From Mactromeris polynyma (Eukaryota; Mollusca; Bivalvia; Venerida; Mactridae): DNA of 64,000 bases. Location of the stretch: NCBI GenBank assembly GCA_032209605.1, contig JASFXZ010000014.1, forward strand, positions 3,368,912 to 3,432,911, in the 5' to 3' direction. Of the stretch, positions 45,020 to 56,509 are shown one piece after another (within the stretch, counting starts at the first letter, position 1; each line of letters begins with the position of its first letter). Position numbers and translations under genes: made by a program. A model generated the notes under the pieces. It was not told where the DNA came from and did no database searches. It worked only from the letters and a program-made list of their open reading frames with translations.

Positions 45020-45482
45020 GATACTGATCTTTGGTACCAAAGAATTATATTTGTTACCATAGAATGGTATTTGTTACTGATATTTGGTACCACAGAAGGA
45101 TATTTGTTACTGATATTTGGTACAACAGACTGATATTTGGTACCACAAACTGATATTTGTTTCTGATATTTGATACCACATAATCATATTTGATACTGAT
45201 ATTTGGTACCACAGAATGATATTTGATACTGATATTTGTTACCAAAGATTGATATATGTTTCGGATAGTCGGTACCACAGATTGGTATTTATTCTGGATC
45301 TTTGGTACCACAGACTGATATTTGATACCATTGACTGATATTTGATACTGACATTTGGTACCACAGACTGATATTTGATACCATTGACTGATATTTGATA
45401 CTGACATTTGGTACCACTGACTTATATTTGTTTCTGATATTTGGTACTACAGAATGGTATTTGTTACCGACATTTAGTAACA
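45020..45482. repeat. 33-bp minisatellite in intron 4 of gene B
   Basis: About 14 copies of the TTTGGTACCACAGA repeat at the same position as the large array in gene A. This short version is probably nearer the ancestral size. Confidence 0.95.
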
Positions 45483-45889
45483 CAAAAAACTACAAATCAA
45501 GTGTTATCAGACATGTATCTTCGATTAATCGAAAATGTTTACTGACAATTACAGAAAAGATACGAGTTCCTTTCAGCAGTTGCAGAGGAAACTACAACAG
45601 GCTATACTAAGAGTTTAAGTTAAAAGGGGGCGTTATTTCAATAAAAGGCAAGTAATGTTGATGGAAATGAATATAGAAGTTGAGTAGGAAATTTGGCATT
45701 CCCATACATGTTTGCCCTTGCACCTCCACAATTCCTAAAGTGTGTTGTTGTTTCCCTGGTGTCTGTGTGGGGAGGCAATGTATATGAGGCTTTCCATGTA
45801 TCAACTTAATATTTCTTTTTGTCCTGATGTAAACAATCATTTAAGGGTCAAAATTGCCCCAAGTCGCTCACCTGAACTAGCAAGCAAAT

Positions 45890-48410
45890 ATTAGAAAAGT
45901 TGATAGGCTTTATTGTCGCCGCACTGAAGTGCGGTGTACTGTATGGAATGGGATATTTTTTTGTACGTGGAGGGGCACGTGACTTAATTTTTTTTCCAAG
46001 AGTATTCGATTCAAGATAATTTTATCCACTGACAATAAAGTTTTACAGAAAAAGTATTTGTAATATTTTTTTATTGTTTTATTTCATTTCATTTTAAAAT
46101 CTTTTAATTTATTCCCTCATGTGGTGCACGATAAAATATTTGAAACCAGTCTACGGAAAGTTTATTTTTAGATTCCCTCATGTGGCGCACGATTTCAAAT
46201 GGTCAAGGTCTATTTTGACTCATAAAATATTTGAAACCAGTCTAAGGAAAGTTTATTTTTTTTATTTATTATCATCCGCAAATGGCAGAACATGTTCCCA
46301 GCGACGTCTACCGCGTTATCATGTCGCTAGACTGTCTTGCAGACCTGTAGCAGACCGATGAAATATCTGTTTTTGACGGACACATTGTCAGGTGAAAATG
46401 TTCAGTAAGCACCGTTTATTTTCGGAAATTGCTCAAGAAAAATCAAATATTCGAAAAGCGGTCCCGTCGAAAAGTATGACTTTCTAATTTGGGCGAAAAA
46501 TTTACCGTTTGCGAATGTTTTATTCCACTCAATTTCGATGATAAATGCAGTTAAAAGCGGCTGAGATCAATGTATGTGATAACCATGCAATCACTTTCGT
46601 TTTCGGGTCTAGTATACGATAAAATCCGTACCGTACGGTCCGTAATGCCGCCCGCTCCTTTTTTTACGAGGAATGAAAATTATTATAGTAAATTCAGAAT
46701 ACTATTATTTTCGCAAGTATATACTGATGTTTTATGTCTCATAGTCGGTGCTATGACTATTCACATACAATTTACCTCACTGTATGTTTAGTTTATGTTT
46801 CATTTGTGACCTAGTTGGTATGTACAGCCGACTGTTTGAAACATGTATTGCTTTTTGCACTTGATTGACTTATGTTTGGGAGTATACATTGTCTTCATCT
46901 TTCAATTTGAATAATTAATAATTGATAGTGAAATGTTTGTTTAAACTTGAATAACAAGAATAAAATAGACAAGAAATAAGATAACAGTGCTACATTGAAT
47001 CATCCCACAAGCTCAATTAGGAATGATTTGTAGACTATTAAAAGCAATTTCAAAGAAACACTAAAAAGGATTACATTGAAATAACAAAGTCCCATGCTAT
47101 AGAATATTAGGGATTGAGGGGACAAACTGCACTAAATATTTGTTGATTGCGTGCTGTAATGTAGCCCCCGAATGACTGAAACCGACTGGTTCCAGAATTG
47201 GCTCAAGAAAAAAAGCCAGCTAGATTGCCCAATTCATCTAGTGAGCAACAGACGAGACTTCCAGTTGATCGGAAGTTGATTAGTTCGTGGAAGAAGGTAG
47301 GCCATGGTTAGTATTTAATGATGATGAGATAGTCATGACCTTGAACAATAAAACTGAGAAATCTTGCTTAATTATAATGGTTATACATGTAATAAAACAA
47401 CATTTAAAATAAGGATTTTAAGTTGTTAATCCTGTTCAAAACATTGCGACAGGTAAGAAATTGTTGTGACAGGTAAAACATTGTTGCAACAGGTAAAACA
47501 TTGTTGCGACAGGTAAAAAATGTGTCTTTGCCTGTCGTTATGTCATGTGAAGGAGAAAAAGTATTCGCGTTGACTGTTTTACCTGTATTTCACATGTGCG
47601 ATTGAAATCTTCTTGAAGTGGGCAGTTCATAATTATAATATTATATGATATAGTCATCGCTGATAATTCCTCCTTGCATGTACTAACGGAGAAGAAACTG
47701 CAGTAAGAAGGAATTTGTTACGGTGACACGCTGTTTATTCATAGTTTAGGGTGGTGCCAGCAACTACAGTTTTCAGTTTCATACTGATACCATACTATAC
47801 TCTTTTTTTCGCTCGCTCGCTTTAATAAATGACAGTTTGAAAAAAAAAAATTTAATATTTTTTCGCTCGCCCCAATTTTGGGGGAAAAATCCGAAGAACA
47901 AAAAAATAATTTGGTGTGGCCTAATAATATTTAAAATTGCATTCTTTGAATCTTTTACACAACAAATTATAACAAATAGAAGTGATGCGTTAACTGTATG
48001 AAATAAATCTTTAGATAAAAGTAGTGCTTATTCTAAGCTTACTTTTTACGTACGTATGGATCAGAAAAGAAAATGTGTTCCGGTGATAAATTTTGAGTGT
48101 CATGATAGACTGAGATAATTATTTAGAAACTTAATGAGAATTTATGTAAAAGATTCAAAGAATGTAATTTTAAATATTTTTATTTTTTGTGAACAAAGAC
48201 CTTGCTATATACAGAGAAGTTGGAACTGGGTCTGTAAATAGATTAATATTTTTTGTTTACGTGTTTGATACTACTAAAATGGAGTGTAATGCTTTAGTTA
48301 CATGTTTTTTGTACAAAAGAATGTAAATAACAAAATATCATTCAATTCTTTAGCGGCGACCTTTGATGCTTTGCATCAATGATTTTCTTGTTCAATTATA
48401 GTAATTAATT
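45890..48410. other. Gene B-specific stretch of intron 4
   Basis: This 2.5-kb segment has no counterpart in gene A. GTCGCCGC at 45915-45922 followed by hairpin CCGCACTGAAGTGCGG, and inverted GCGGCGAC at 48353-48360 followed by hairpin TTGATGCTTTGCATCAA, may be the ends of an inserted element, though no target duplication is clear. Inside are a direct repeat CCTCATGTGG near 46115 and 46174, four tandem copies of a roughly 20-bp unit ACATTGTTGCGACAGGTAAA at 47441-47520, and a 31-bp inverted repeat (next entry). No coding region is recognised. Confidence 0.4.
47927..48177. repeat. Inverted repeat, 31-bp arms
   Basis: The left arm 47927-47957 (with ATTCTTTGAATCTTTTA) and right arm 48147-48177 are inverted copies with one mismatch around about 190 bp, a MITE-like arrangement. 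No target duplication is evident. Confidence 0.65.
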
Positions 48411-48419
48411 ATTAATATT

Positions 48420-49208
48420 AAATACATGCGTGTAATGTTGTCACGAAAATTGATATTGTAATGATGCTTACTTGCATATTCTTGATGAAGCATGGTTAAC
48501 TTTAACTAGGGACTCATATGTTTTAAGAATGAAACTCAGATTTTCGCAGGAGGCTCCCATATTTTATAGGCCACTCTCATTTTCCTAGCCGGGAGCAATG
48601 ATCTCCTAATATTCAACGTAAACCTCTAAAAAGTGTGTTATGGGGTATTTCTTAATTTATTTATTATTTAGTATACTGTATAACTGGTAACGTTATTTTT
48701 GTGAATTCACAAAATTCGCAAACAATTTCCACAGCATAAATTTCCACTTCCACTGAAGTATATTTTCCCTTCACACACTGTGTAACCACTACTTGGAGTC
48801 TTGCATGTTCGATAATACTACCTCGAGTCCTACCTTAACTTTTGGAGAATTAAGAAAAATTAAGGAACTGATTTCGGCAATTTGCAAATATTTACGCACA
48901 CAAACCGTCTGAAATCGGCAATGTGAGAATTATTCGACACGCGATATTATCTACTTATATAGTAATTTAGTAAGTTAACTAGAGTTCTGTCCATAGGACA
49001 CATGTACGTCCACTTTACTCAATCAAGGGGCATTTTCTTACTAAATAAATCCAATTAAACAACCCAAATATTTCAATACACTAAGTAAAATACTTCTTGA
49101 GATAAAAGCAACACAAACTTAAGTCTGACTGATGGGCGGATAAGGGTGAATCTAAGTGACCCTATTGGTGAGCCCACAAAAATGTATATTGATTAAAATT
49201 ATATTTAC
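48420..49208. other. Gene B intron 4, ancestral part
   Basis: Aligns with 14320-14720 of gene A, including GTAATGTTGTCAC and TGATGCTT segments. No gene is seen. Confidence 0.5.
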
Positions 49209-49277
49209 ATCACTTAATTCATTCCATTTATCTGTGGTGTCTGCTGCTGGAAAAAGCACTGTACCAATGTGTGATAC
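49209..49277 (-). CDS. Gene B exon 4: 69-nt exon completing the HEPN domain
   Basis: Phase 0-0, 23 residues VSHIGTVLFPAADTTD followed by KWNELSD, acceptor ttgtttcag and donor GAT|GTAAAT. Joined to the previous exon it gives Arg-N-N-V-S-His, an intact R-x4-H. The length and both splice sites are the same as in gene A, although the surrounding intron has diverged. This is the best evidence that the exon is real. Confidence 0.85.
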
Positions 49278-49798
49278 CTGAAACAACAGAAAAGTTAACA
49301 TTTTGTACAGTTATACATCGACGTCTTGCTTGATACTAATCTCCCAAAGTCCGTCCAACTAACTCAGTTAGTACAGCACTAGACTATCATCCGGCAAGAA
49401 ACCTGTAACACCGAGCAGTAATGGCTGCTGTTATAAAACGAGTATGTCGGTGAGTCAATGGGATAACGCGATCAGAACATAACATTTGTCGCACGTACGA
49501 GACCATGTCTTGCACAAAATCTGATCTATCTTGTTCTGTTGAACCGGTTTGCAAGAGTATTACAGTCTATATAGAACAGCAGAAAATGACCTTATACTAA
49601 CTGACACAAAAAAACAATATGGTGATCAGCTGACCATCTTACAAAGTTAAACTTCAGAAGTCACAGTTTGCTTGTTAATAGATTAACTGGAAATCAAATG
49701 ATCAGCTGACAGACCGCCTGACTGACACAACATAGCAATACATCCCCGAAGTAAGGGGAACAATGATCAACATAATATTATGAGAAACGGATACATAC

Positions 49799-50178
49799 GT
49801 TATTTCTGCATTGTCTTAGCCTCGTTATGAAGGCCTCCTCTGATAAGTCTGTAGGTGCCGGACTATTCCATACAGCATTGAAGGGACTTTTAAGACCACA
49901 TAAATTCCTCAGGAGGCATGTCAACAACGTGATGTCAAACTTTGCAGATGTCGGATTATTGTCCAAAGGTGGGAGTAACTTTGCCTGATCAGCAGTAAGT
50001 GTGGGCTTTTTACCGGCAGATTTCCTACCGTTAATCAACAACTGAAGTGTGTTGCTATGAGATTTATTTGTTGCTAAGTAACTGCTGAAGTCTTGACGTA
50101 CTTTACTATCAAAAAGTTTCCTTAGTACTGTCGTACCAACTTCTACTAGAAGGTATTGGTATCTGAAGTTGTATTTAC
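49799..50178 (-). CDS. Gene B exon 3: main part of DZIP3-type HEPN domain
   Basis: A 380-nt exon, residues 143-269, starting KYNFRYQYLLVEVGTTVLRK after the split Cys codon and ending ITRLRQCRNN before donor GTATGT. It contains LTADQAKLLPPLDNN and DITLLTCLLRNLCGLKSP. It is fully open and nearly identical to A. The candidate catalytic Arg is the one in the terminal RNN. Confidence 0.86.
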
Positions 50179-50922
50179 CTGAAAAATATCACAGAATTGC
50201 GTTTTGTCGTGTTTAATGTCAATCAGGGCTTTCAATTTACTCTTTAAAAGGCATTTTGACTCTTGCAAATTTGCGATGTTGAGCTTTTGACTCTTGAAAA
50301 TTTATCTGATGAGCCACATTACAAAGTCCATAGGAAGTAGTATCGATTCTCTGAAATCACTTACACTTAGGGTTATTTTTGACATTCAAAGAGTCCTAAA
50401 TCATAAAATTAACAACAAAGGTTCAAATGGGCCCCTCTGTTACCTTGACCTATAAAGCCACTGCCCCCCCCCCCCAAATGACTTTCCTCAAGCAGTTCAT
50501 ATACATTGTAAAACGTACACTTGTTTACTTCTAAGTGTGGAAATGAAATTTTAGAAAGATAATGTTTTGGGTTTAATGCCATTTCTCAACTACATTTCAG
50601 GAGTATAACAGTGACTCCCAAAACAACGGGGATCTGTAACTTACAAAAAAGTTAGGAGACCAATATGCGCGTAACATACAGTAAACCCTCACTTAAAGAC
50701 CACCTCAATAATCGGACCACCTCAAAATTAAGTACATATTTTCCAAGTACATTTTCACGATTTTGCTCTTTATTCGAACTCAATATTAAGACAATCTCAA
50801 TAATAAGACAAGTTTTCATGGGTCCCGAAGGTGGTCGCATTATTGAGGTTTTACCATATGTCCTTCTTGAAAACAGGCGTAAATTAAAGAATAAAATGTA
50901 TATGAAGTTCAGTCTAACTTAC

Positions 50923-51198
50923 AGACAACCATGTTGAAAGAACAAGTTGCAGATCCGCTATCATTGGACACTTCAATCTTGTACGTCCCCGAATCATCCT
51001 CTTCCACATCTTTTATGATTATAGTGACATTAACATTACAAGATGAAATCTTGATATGATCATTCTCAGGGAGTTTGATATCATCCTTCTTCACCTTGAC
51101 CTCAAAGGGACCATCCCCACCAATTGGAACCTTGAGTTCCCAAGGTTCTCCGAGCATAACATACTGATTCTCAACTTTCTGGTCAATTCTTGGTGGAA
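50923..51198 (-). CDS. Gene B exon 2: I-set immunoglobulin domain
   Basis: A 276-nt exon, phase 1-1, residues 51-142. It reads VPPRIDQKVENQYVML, GEPWELKVPIGG, VKVKKDDIKLPEND and DSGTYKIEVSNDSGSATC. As in A, the canonical disulphide cysteines are absent (ELKV and Y-K-I), consistent with an intracellular titin-type I-set domain. Confidence 0.88.
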
Positions 51199-52072
51199 CT
51201 AAAATTAAAAGACGTATCATATAATAAGTACATGTATAATCAAACATATCCTAAAGTGAGGAAAAATAGCATAGGACTAGAAATGTGTCCATATGCCACG
51301 GATACCCCTATACTGCTAAGTATAATGAAATTGAACGTAAGAATTGAAATCAAATGTGGAGAATTGATGTCAAAAACAAAGTTAAATTCTCAACGGTGAC
51401 CTTGACATTTTTTATATGGACACCATTGTTGCATCATTTAGTGATGGTGACCATTTTTGGAAAATTATTTCTAAATCCCACGTTAGACAACAAAGTCCGA
51501 CATGATTTTGAAATGGACAACGCACAGTGACCTTAACCTTGTTGCTTATGACATATCATCTTATGGTGATCATCTCTGCGAAGTTATTTCAAAATCCCAC
51601 AGTAGACAATGAAGTTCTGGGACGGAAATAATCTAAACACAGACGGACAACAACGGACAGGGATAACACTATATTATCTTTCGCCAATTCTGGTGGGGGT
51701 ATTCACAATTCTGGGCATCCCCACAAATAGCCTTACGAATTCCGCTGATCGTTTTATGATTTGACTTGTATAGTAAACACTAAAAACAATAATTTTACGA
51801 GAGAAATGATGTATCTAGTACCTATGGCAGCGACAAGTCAAAATATGAAAATGCTGACCATAATATCATATTGTTAATAATTTCCTCACACGTATCCACA
51901 AGCTAACATGTATACCTGATATTATACTATAGACGTGATAGAGGGAGAGAACTCTAGAAGGGATAAAGGGAGATAAATCATTACAATCGAACCCTATGAA
52001 ATAACAAAGATAATGGAACATTTTGTATAACATGAAAACATGCACAAATATGAAAGAATTGTGTATTCTTAC

Positions 52073-52234
52073 CTACAGGGCCAGGATTTTGTTCTATACC
52101 GGCCATTATTAGCAATGCTTTGATAACCGGCACTAGTCCGGTACTCAGCTCCTCTGATGCTACACCTCGACAAGAGACAAAACATCCGACTCTGCATCGG
52201 TAGGTTTGAAAATCGACGCCCATATTAATTGGGA
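52073..52234 (-). CDS. Gene B exon 1: leader with 2A-like NPGP motif
   Basis: Same layout as in A: acceptor attgattttcag, 11 nt, then ATG at 52223. The leader begins MGVDFQTYRCRVGC, has Cys10, 14 and 18, and ends LVPVIKALLIMAG then GIEQNPGPV. The x residue of GIExNPGP differs from A (Gln for Pro) while all motif residues are kept, which suggests the motif is constrained. The leader joins the Ig exon in phase 1. Confidence 0.77.
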
Positions 52235-52437
52235 CTGAAAATCAATCGAAACACACTTCATGGATTTTAGCAAGTCAAAATTTTGAACCTTATGTAAATT
52301 ATTTGAATTTTGGATGCATTTATGATAGGACTACAGCATTGCATAATGCAGTTTATATCTGACAATGTGAACTGTAAACAAAATTAACAATAATTCCTCG
52401 CATTGGAATGAAGACAGTGTAGTGGTGAGGGGCTAGA

Positions 52438-52680
52438 CGGCTGTCTGGTTGGCTCAGTCGGTAGAGAGCCTTAGTAGGGTTTTCGGGAGTCTTGGGTTCG
52501 AGCCCCACATCGGGCGCACTTTTTCCCCTTGATTTACTTCAATGTTGGCAGTGGTGTTTGACGGCCCACGGTTGAACCTCAAATGCCAGAAGGGTAGTGT
52601 AATGGTGTGGGGTTATATGGCCGCCCGGATAGCTCAGTCGGTAGAGCGCCTTTCTGGTATTGGTAGAGCGCACTTGTTCC
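52438..52680 (+). repeat. Two adjacent tRNA-derived SINE pieces
   Basis: The first has A box TGGCTCAGTCGGTAGAG and B box GGGTTCGAGCCCC (52449-52507). The second has GGCCGCCCGGATAGCTCAG and TCGGTAGAGCGCC (52620-52650). The point between them (ACTTCAATG near 52540) is the empty site of the 2.2-kb element in gene A. Confidence 0.75.
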
Positions 52681-52916
52681 CCTTCATTAACTTCAACAAG
52701 TTAAAATCACACAAATACGCAGTTCCGGTCTATAAAAGTTATTTTTTTACTTTCGGTTTGATTTTTTTGGTGCTTTCTGGTGATTCATCAAAACCTAGAT
52801 CTAAACTGCAAAGTAGGTCTAATGTTGACCGCAAATTTAACTTCCTTGACGGATTAATTATCACTGTCAGTTTTAAGACAAGCAATATAATTTTATTTGT
52901 AAAAAGTTAAACAAAC

Positions 52917-53060
52917 CTGAAATTGTAAATAACTTATCCAAAATTCCACTCGGTAATAAATAGCTTGTCTTCTCCGGTCTAGCTGATATCGACCCGATAC
53001 TGATATTGATACTGGTTCCCAACTGATTGTTTACCCTCACGTATCTATAGACACGATGAT
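52917..53060 (-). other. Gene B probable 5' UTR exon
   Basis: Donor TTTCAG|GTTTGT at 52917 corresponds to 21935 in A. In B the frame is open further upstream (to a Met at 53130), so an N-terminal extension is possible here. The A copy has a stop in this frame, so I favour an untranslated exon. Confidence 0.45.
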
Positions 53061-53074
53061 GCATGACGTCATGC
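53061..53074. promoter_or_regulatory. CRE-type palindrome near the gene B 5' end
   Basis: GCATGACGTCATGC, a 14-bp palindrome with a full CRE. It is conserved with 28613-28626. A TATA-like TGTATATTTTG (minus strand) lies about 15 bp further upstream. It is a candidate core promoter; the transcription start is not defined. Confidence 0.5.
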
Positions 53075-53489
53075 GCACCTGCCATCGGATCAAAATATAC
53101 ATTTGAGGGCAAAAAACGACACCGCCGCAAATTTTAACAGAGCGTAAATTTGTATTGTTAACTGTCAATGGAGCGTGAATGTGCTATTTTTAACTGACAT
53201 TTGTAAACACACACGCGTTGGTTAGTATGTAGTGCAGTATATTGTACACATAGTGGTAAAAAGAATTGTTGGATAAAATTTTACCGGTTTCCAACTGATG
53301 GTGCACGGCGCCAGCGATGGATCCAGGCAATGAAGATAATGAGTCTTGATGACCCGTCAAGACATTGGAACCGAAACCGCATAATATGATTTATTCACAA
53401 AACTTTTTTGGAGGCAAGTTATTACAAAAATATCATTTTATTCAATACATATCAATAAATTAATTGTCCAGTGGTGTTATGCATCTGAA

Positions 53490-54210
53490 AATTTAGACCT
53501 TAGGATGAACGTTGAATGATATTTATAAATAAATATTCATGCTTACGGTATAGTGTATGCCTATCCAGTAAGATCATATCATACTGAAAGTATAAATAAT
53601 AGCCCTAGCTACCTTATATATAAATTTATATCATAACCTTTCATATTGATATAATGCATCAAATGTATATACTTCAGGACATCTGTCTGATGCCACAGAG
53701 CACCCCGGATACATAACATCCATGTATGCATTCACTCCGCTGTCGAGGGCGACCTAAGATGACCAGAGGTTGGAGAGGGCTGATGTGCCTGTAGGTCGGA
53801 TTTGTTCGGGTGACCTGCTATTTTTTAGTGTCAATGAAACTTCGACTATATCTCACAAATGCAGACTTGGCAATCAAATTCAACATATGTCCGTGTCAAG
53901 TATCAAAGACGTTTTACCAATGTCTACCAGAGTGCTTCCAGAAAGCTTAAATTCCATTAAATGGCCTGACAATATGGGACTTGAACCAAAGACCGCCTGA
54001 ATAATAGTATGGCACTCTATAGACTGAGCTTACCAGGTCGCCGCCTATCCCCACACCACTACACTCCTCCCTCTTCCGGCATTTGAGTCTCAACTGTCAA
54101 ACATTGCTGTCACATATAAGTAATTATAGGGGAAAATGTGCACCCAATGTAGGGCTCGAAAAGCTTATTCATTATAATATATAATTGTTTTAGATCTGCT
54201 TTAATGTTAA
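53490..54210. repeat. Single diverged relative of the 2028-bp unit's first part
   Basis: Aligns with 29755-30470 and 31783-32500 (TAAATATTCATGCTTACGGT, CATCTGTCTGATG, the tRNA-like head at 53971-54043). It ends abruptly near 54215, so the rest of the 2-kb unit is absent from this copy. Confidence 0.8.
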
Positions 54211-56007
54211 ATATTACATTTTAAATCCATTTACCATTTCGTGACTGAAATCAATGCAATCTGTGATTGACTTAGTAAAAAACAATTGTATGGTATTACA
54301 TAAACTAGTAGTTTTCTATCATTGTTGAATATTATGCTTTGAAATGCACAGTTCTATTGAAAAAAAAATTACTGTTATATCGAGTTTTAAATTTCTTTTT
54401 CAACTTACAAGATAACTAAACACAATCATACTAACGACTTCAAATGTATTTACATACTTATGAAGAAATAACATGCTGTTATACAATTAATATTTTTGGT
54501 CTAAAATGCTTGATTAATTATGTAATTTTCAAACAACAATTTGAAAACGGTCAAGTAATTTTTCTACAAAAATATCTTTCCCATATTCTTGTTTGAATTT
54601 GTTTCAATTGATATATATCGCAGATAAATTTGCAATAAAGGCAATTTTGAGCAACTAAAATCAATTAAAACATCAATAGTAACTGGCATTAAAACTTGAT
54701 GCAATAATTTTGGCAATTATTTGTGAAAAAAAAAATATGGGCGACACTTTAGTATTGGTTACTCACTTTTGAGTCTTTCACCAGTAATTCAAATTTAGAG
54801 GAGTGAGAGAAGTTTTATTTCTTCATTACATATTTCATTTGCACTGGGTGTAAATACAATTTAAGTAAGTATAAAAATGAGTAATATATCATATTTCAAA
54901 ACCTAAATGTCATCTAATTGTGATATAAAAGTATGAATTTTATGCATAAATAAGCATATTTTTTTAAATATTCAACACAAGTCTGATTACTATTTTTATA
55001 ATTGTAGAAGACACTTTACCGTATATATATAAGTGTCAGATGGTGACAGCAAATACTGATTGGATGTATATTGGAGTCCCTCTGAGACAGACATTATGAA
55101 ATGCTGATTAGGGATCTGGACAAGATCAGTATCACGATAGTGCACACAGGGGGCAATATTGTTTATTGCAGAACTGTATATATTTAGACAAAGATAATTA
55201 ATTGGTCTTGTGTAAAGTTGCCTCTGTTTCTGATTTTTTCATCTTACCTTTGAAATCATCGACGTCATGCATAACAAACATGTGTTGATGTTGTTTGAAG
55301 TCCGTAGAGCTGGTAAACATTATCGTGCAACAAGTCGTGAATAGAGTTCGCTGTCTACTATGTATGACTTCATGTGTTATGCTATTTACGTCTTAACTTA
55401 CGTCACTGGTGGTTGTAAAGGTATTTATTCATAAAGATAACGTCAAAAATAACAGCAAATCGTCAACTTCAAAGAGTTTAATCGTCGATTGATATTCATT
55501 TATTTTCTCTTTGGGTTACACAAATAAGGACCTGTTTTGTGAGACGAGGATTTCAAATAAAGCCCGACTGTTGCATATCGTGTTTTATTGACATTTTAAA
55601 AATATAAAGTAAGGGGATGAATTATAACAGCTAAGTAAAAAGTAACCTGTCTTACCAATTTTGTACTAACCGTATCAATGCCAGATAGTCTCTGTACATG
55701 CCTAGTAAGTGTTCATTGCATACTTAATTTTAATTATTGTGTATTCAAGTGGTGAAATCAAGTGAATTGAGCATAGTTCGGGATGGTTTTTAACTTGAAT
55801 ATCTCAGATTTCACTGTATTTGAACTTCTAAGAATATATACAAATTTATAAACTATTTGTCAGAAAGAGTATGATGTACTGTCAGCCTAGGCTTTTCATA
55901 TTCTTAGTGTTAAATGTAGATACATGTATGAAGCGCGATTTCATCCGCGGAAAATGGTCAGATGTGAAAAGTGTTAGAGTTCTTGTTCTATAAACACATA
56001 TACTATA
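54211..56007. other. Intergenic B/C, homologous to 33800-36470
   Basis: No gene. It carries the same decayed relative (about 54800-55250) of the element at 10450-12944. A short segment near 54735-54800 is absent from the other copy. Confidence 0.65.
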
Positions 56008-56430
56008 ACAGTGAGAAAGGGAGAGAACTCGTGACAATCACTGTGTTTTAAACTGATTTAATTTCTTGACTTTAAATGGATCGAGATATATACAGCACCA
56101 GGTACATAGTGGACCATATGATTGCTAACATGTATGTACCGTATGAGGTGTAGACTAGTAGTCGTGAGTCTGACTCCTGATTCGAATGTCGTGAGTTCGA
56201 GCCCCGCTTCTACTAGGATTTAAACCAAGAACACCACAATCCTGGAATTAGATGCGAGTACTGGTTAGTCACCCAGGAAGTAGTCATCGGCAGTGATTAG
56301 TTGTAAGAACTTGTTTAACAGTCAGTATAAAATGAGAAAGCTAAACTAATGTGTAACTACAAGTGACCCAAGTATGGTGACTCATTTAGAACGATTGTTG
56401 TATCCAATTGTCAATTAATTTTATTTGTAT
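56008..56430 (+). repeat. tRNA-like repeat head (copy 4)
   Basis: Same head as at 36478, with GAGTTCGAGCCCCGC as B-box-like segment at about 56190. Confidence 0.75.
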
Positions 56431-56509
56431 CCATTCATAACTTGTATCTTGAACATTTTCATTGTCTAGCGTAAAAGTTGTTGTAAATTGTTCGTGATAG
56501 TGTATTTAT

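Larger units (their letters stand above)
40839..53060 (-). other. Gene B: 2A-Ig-HEPN-NACHT-LRR protein gene, complete model
   Basis: Coding exons on the minus strand are 52223-52073, 51198-50923, 50178-49799, 49277-49209, 44977-44692 and 43477-40839. Lengths (151, 276, 380, 69, 286, 2639) sum to 3801 nt, 1267 codons with the stop. All boundaries and phases equal those of gene A, which independently supports both models. The gene spans about 12 kb against 18 kb in A. It is closer to C than to A (shared CCEDEDEVDLL and CHVQYHRQQTQE segments near the start of the last exon). Confidence 0.82.

Noticed and set aside
52873..53130. Coding first exon of gene B starting at 53130
   Set aside because: The frame is interrupted by a stop in gene A's equivalent exon, so a 5' UTR is more likely, although a B-specific extension cannot be excluded.
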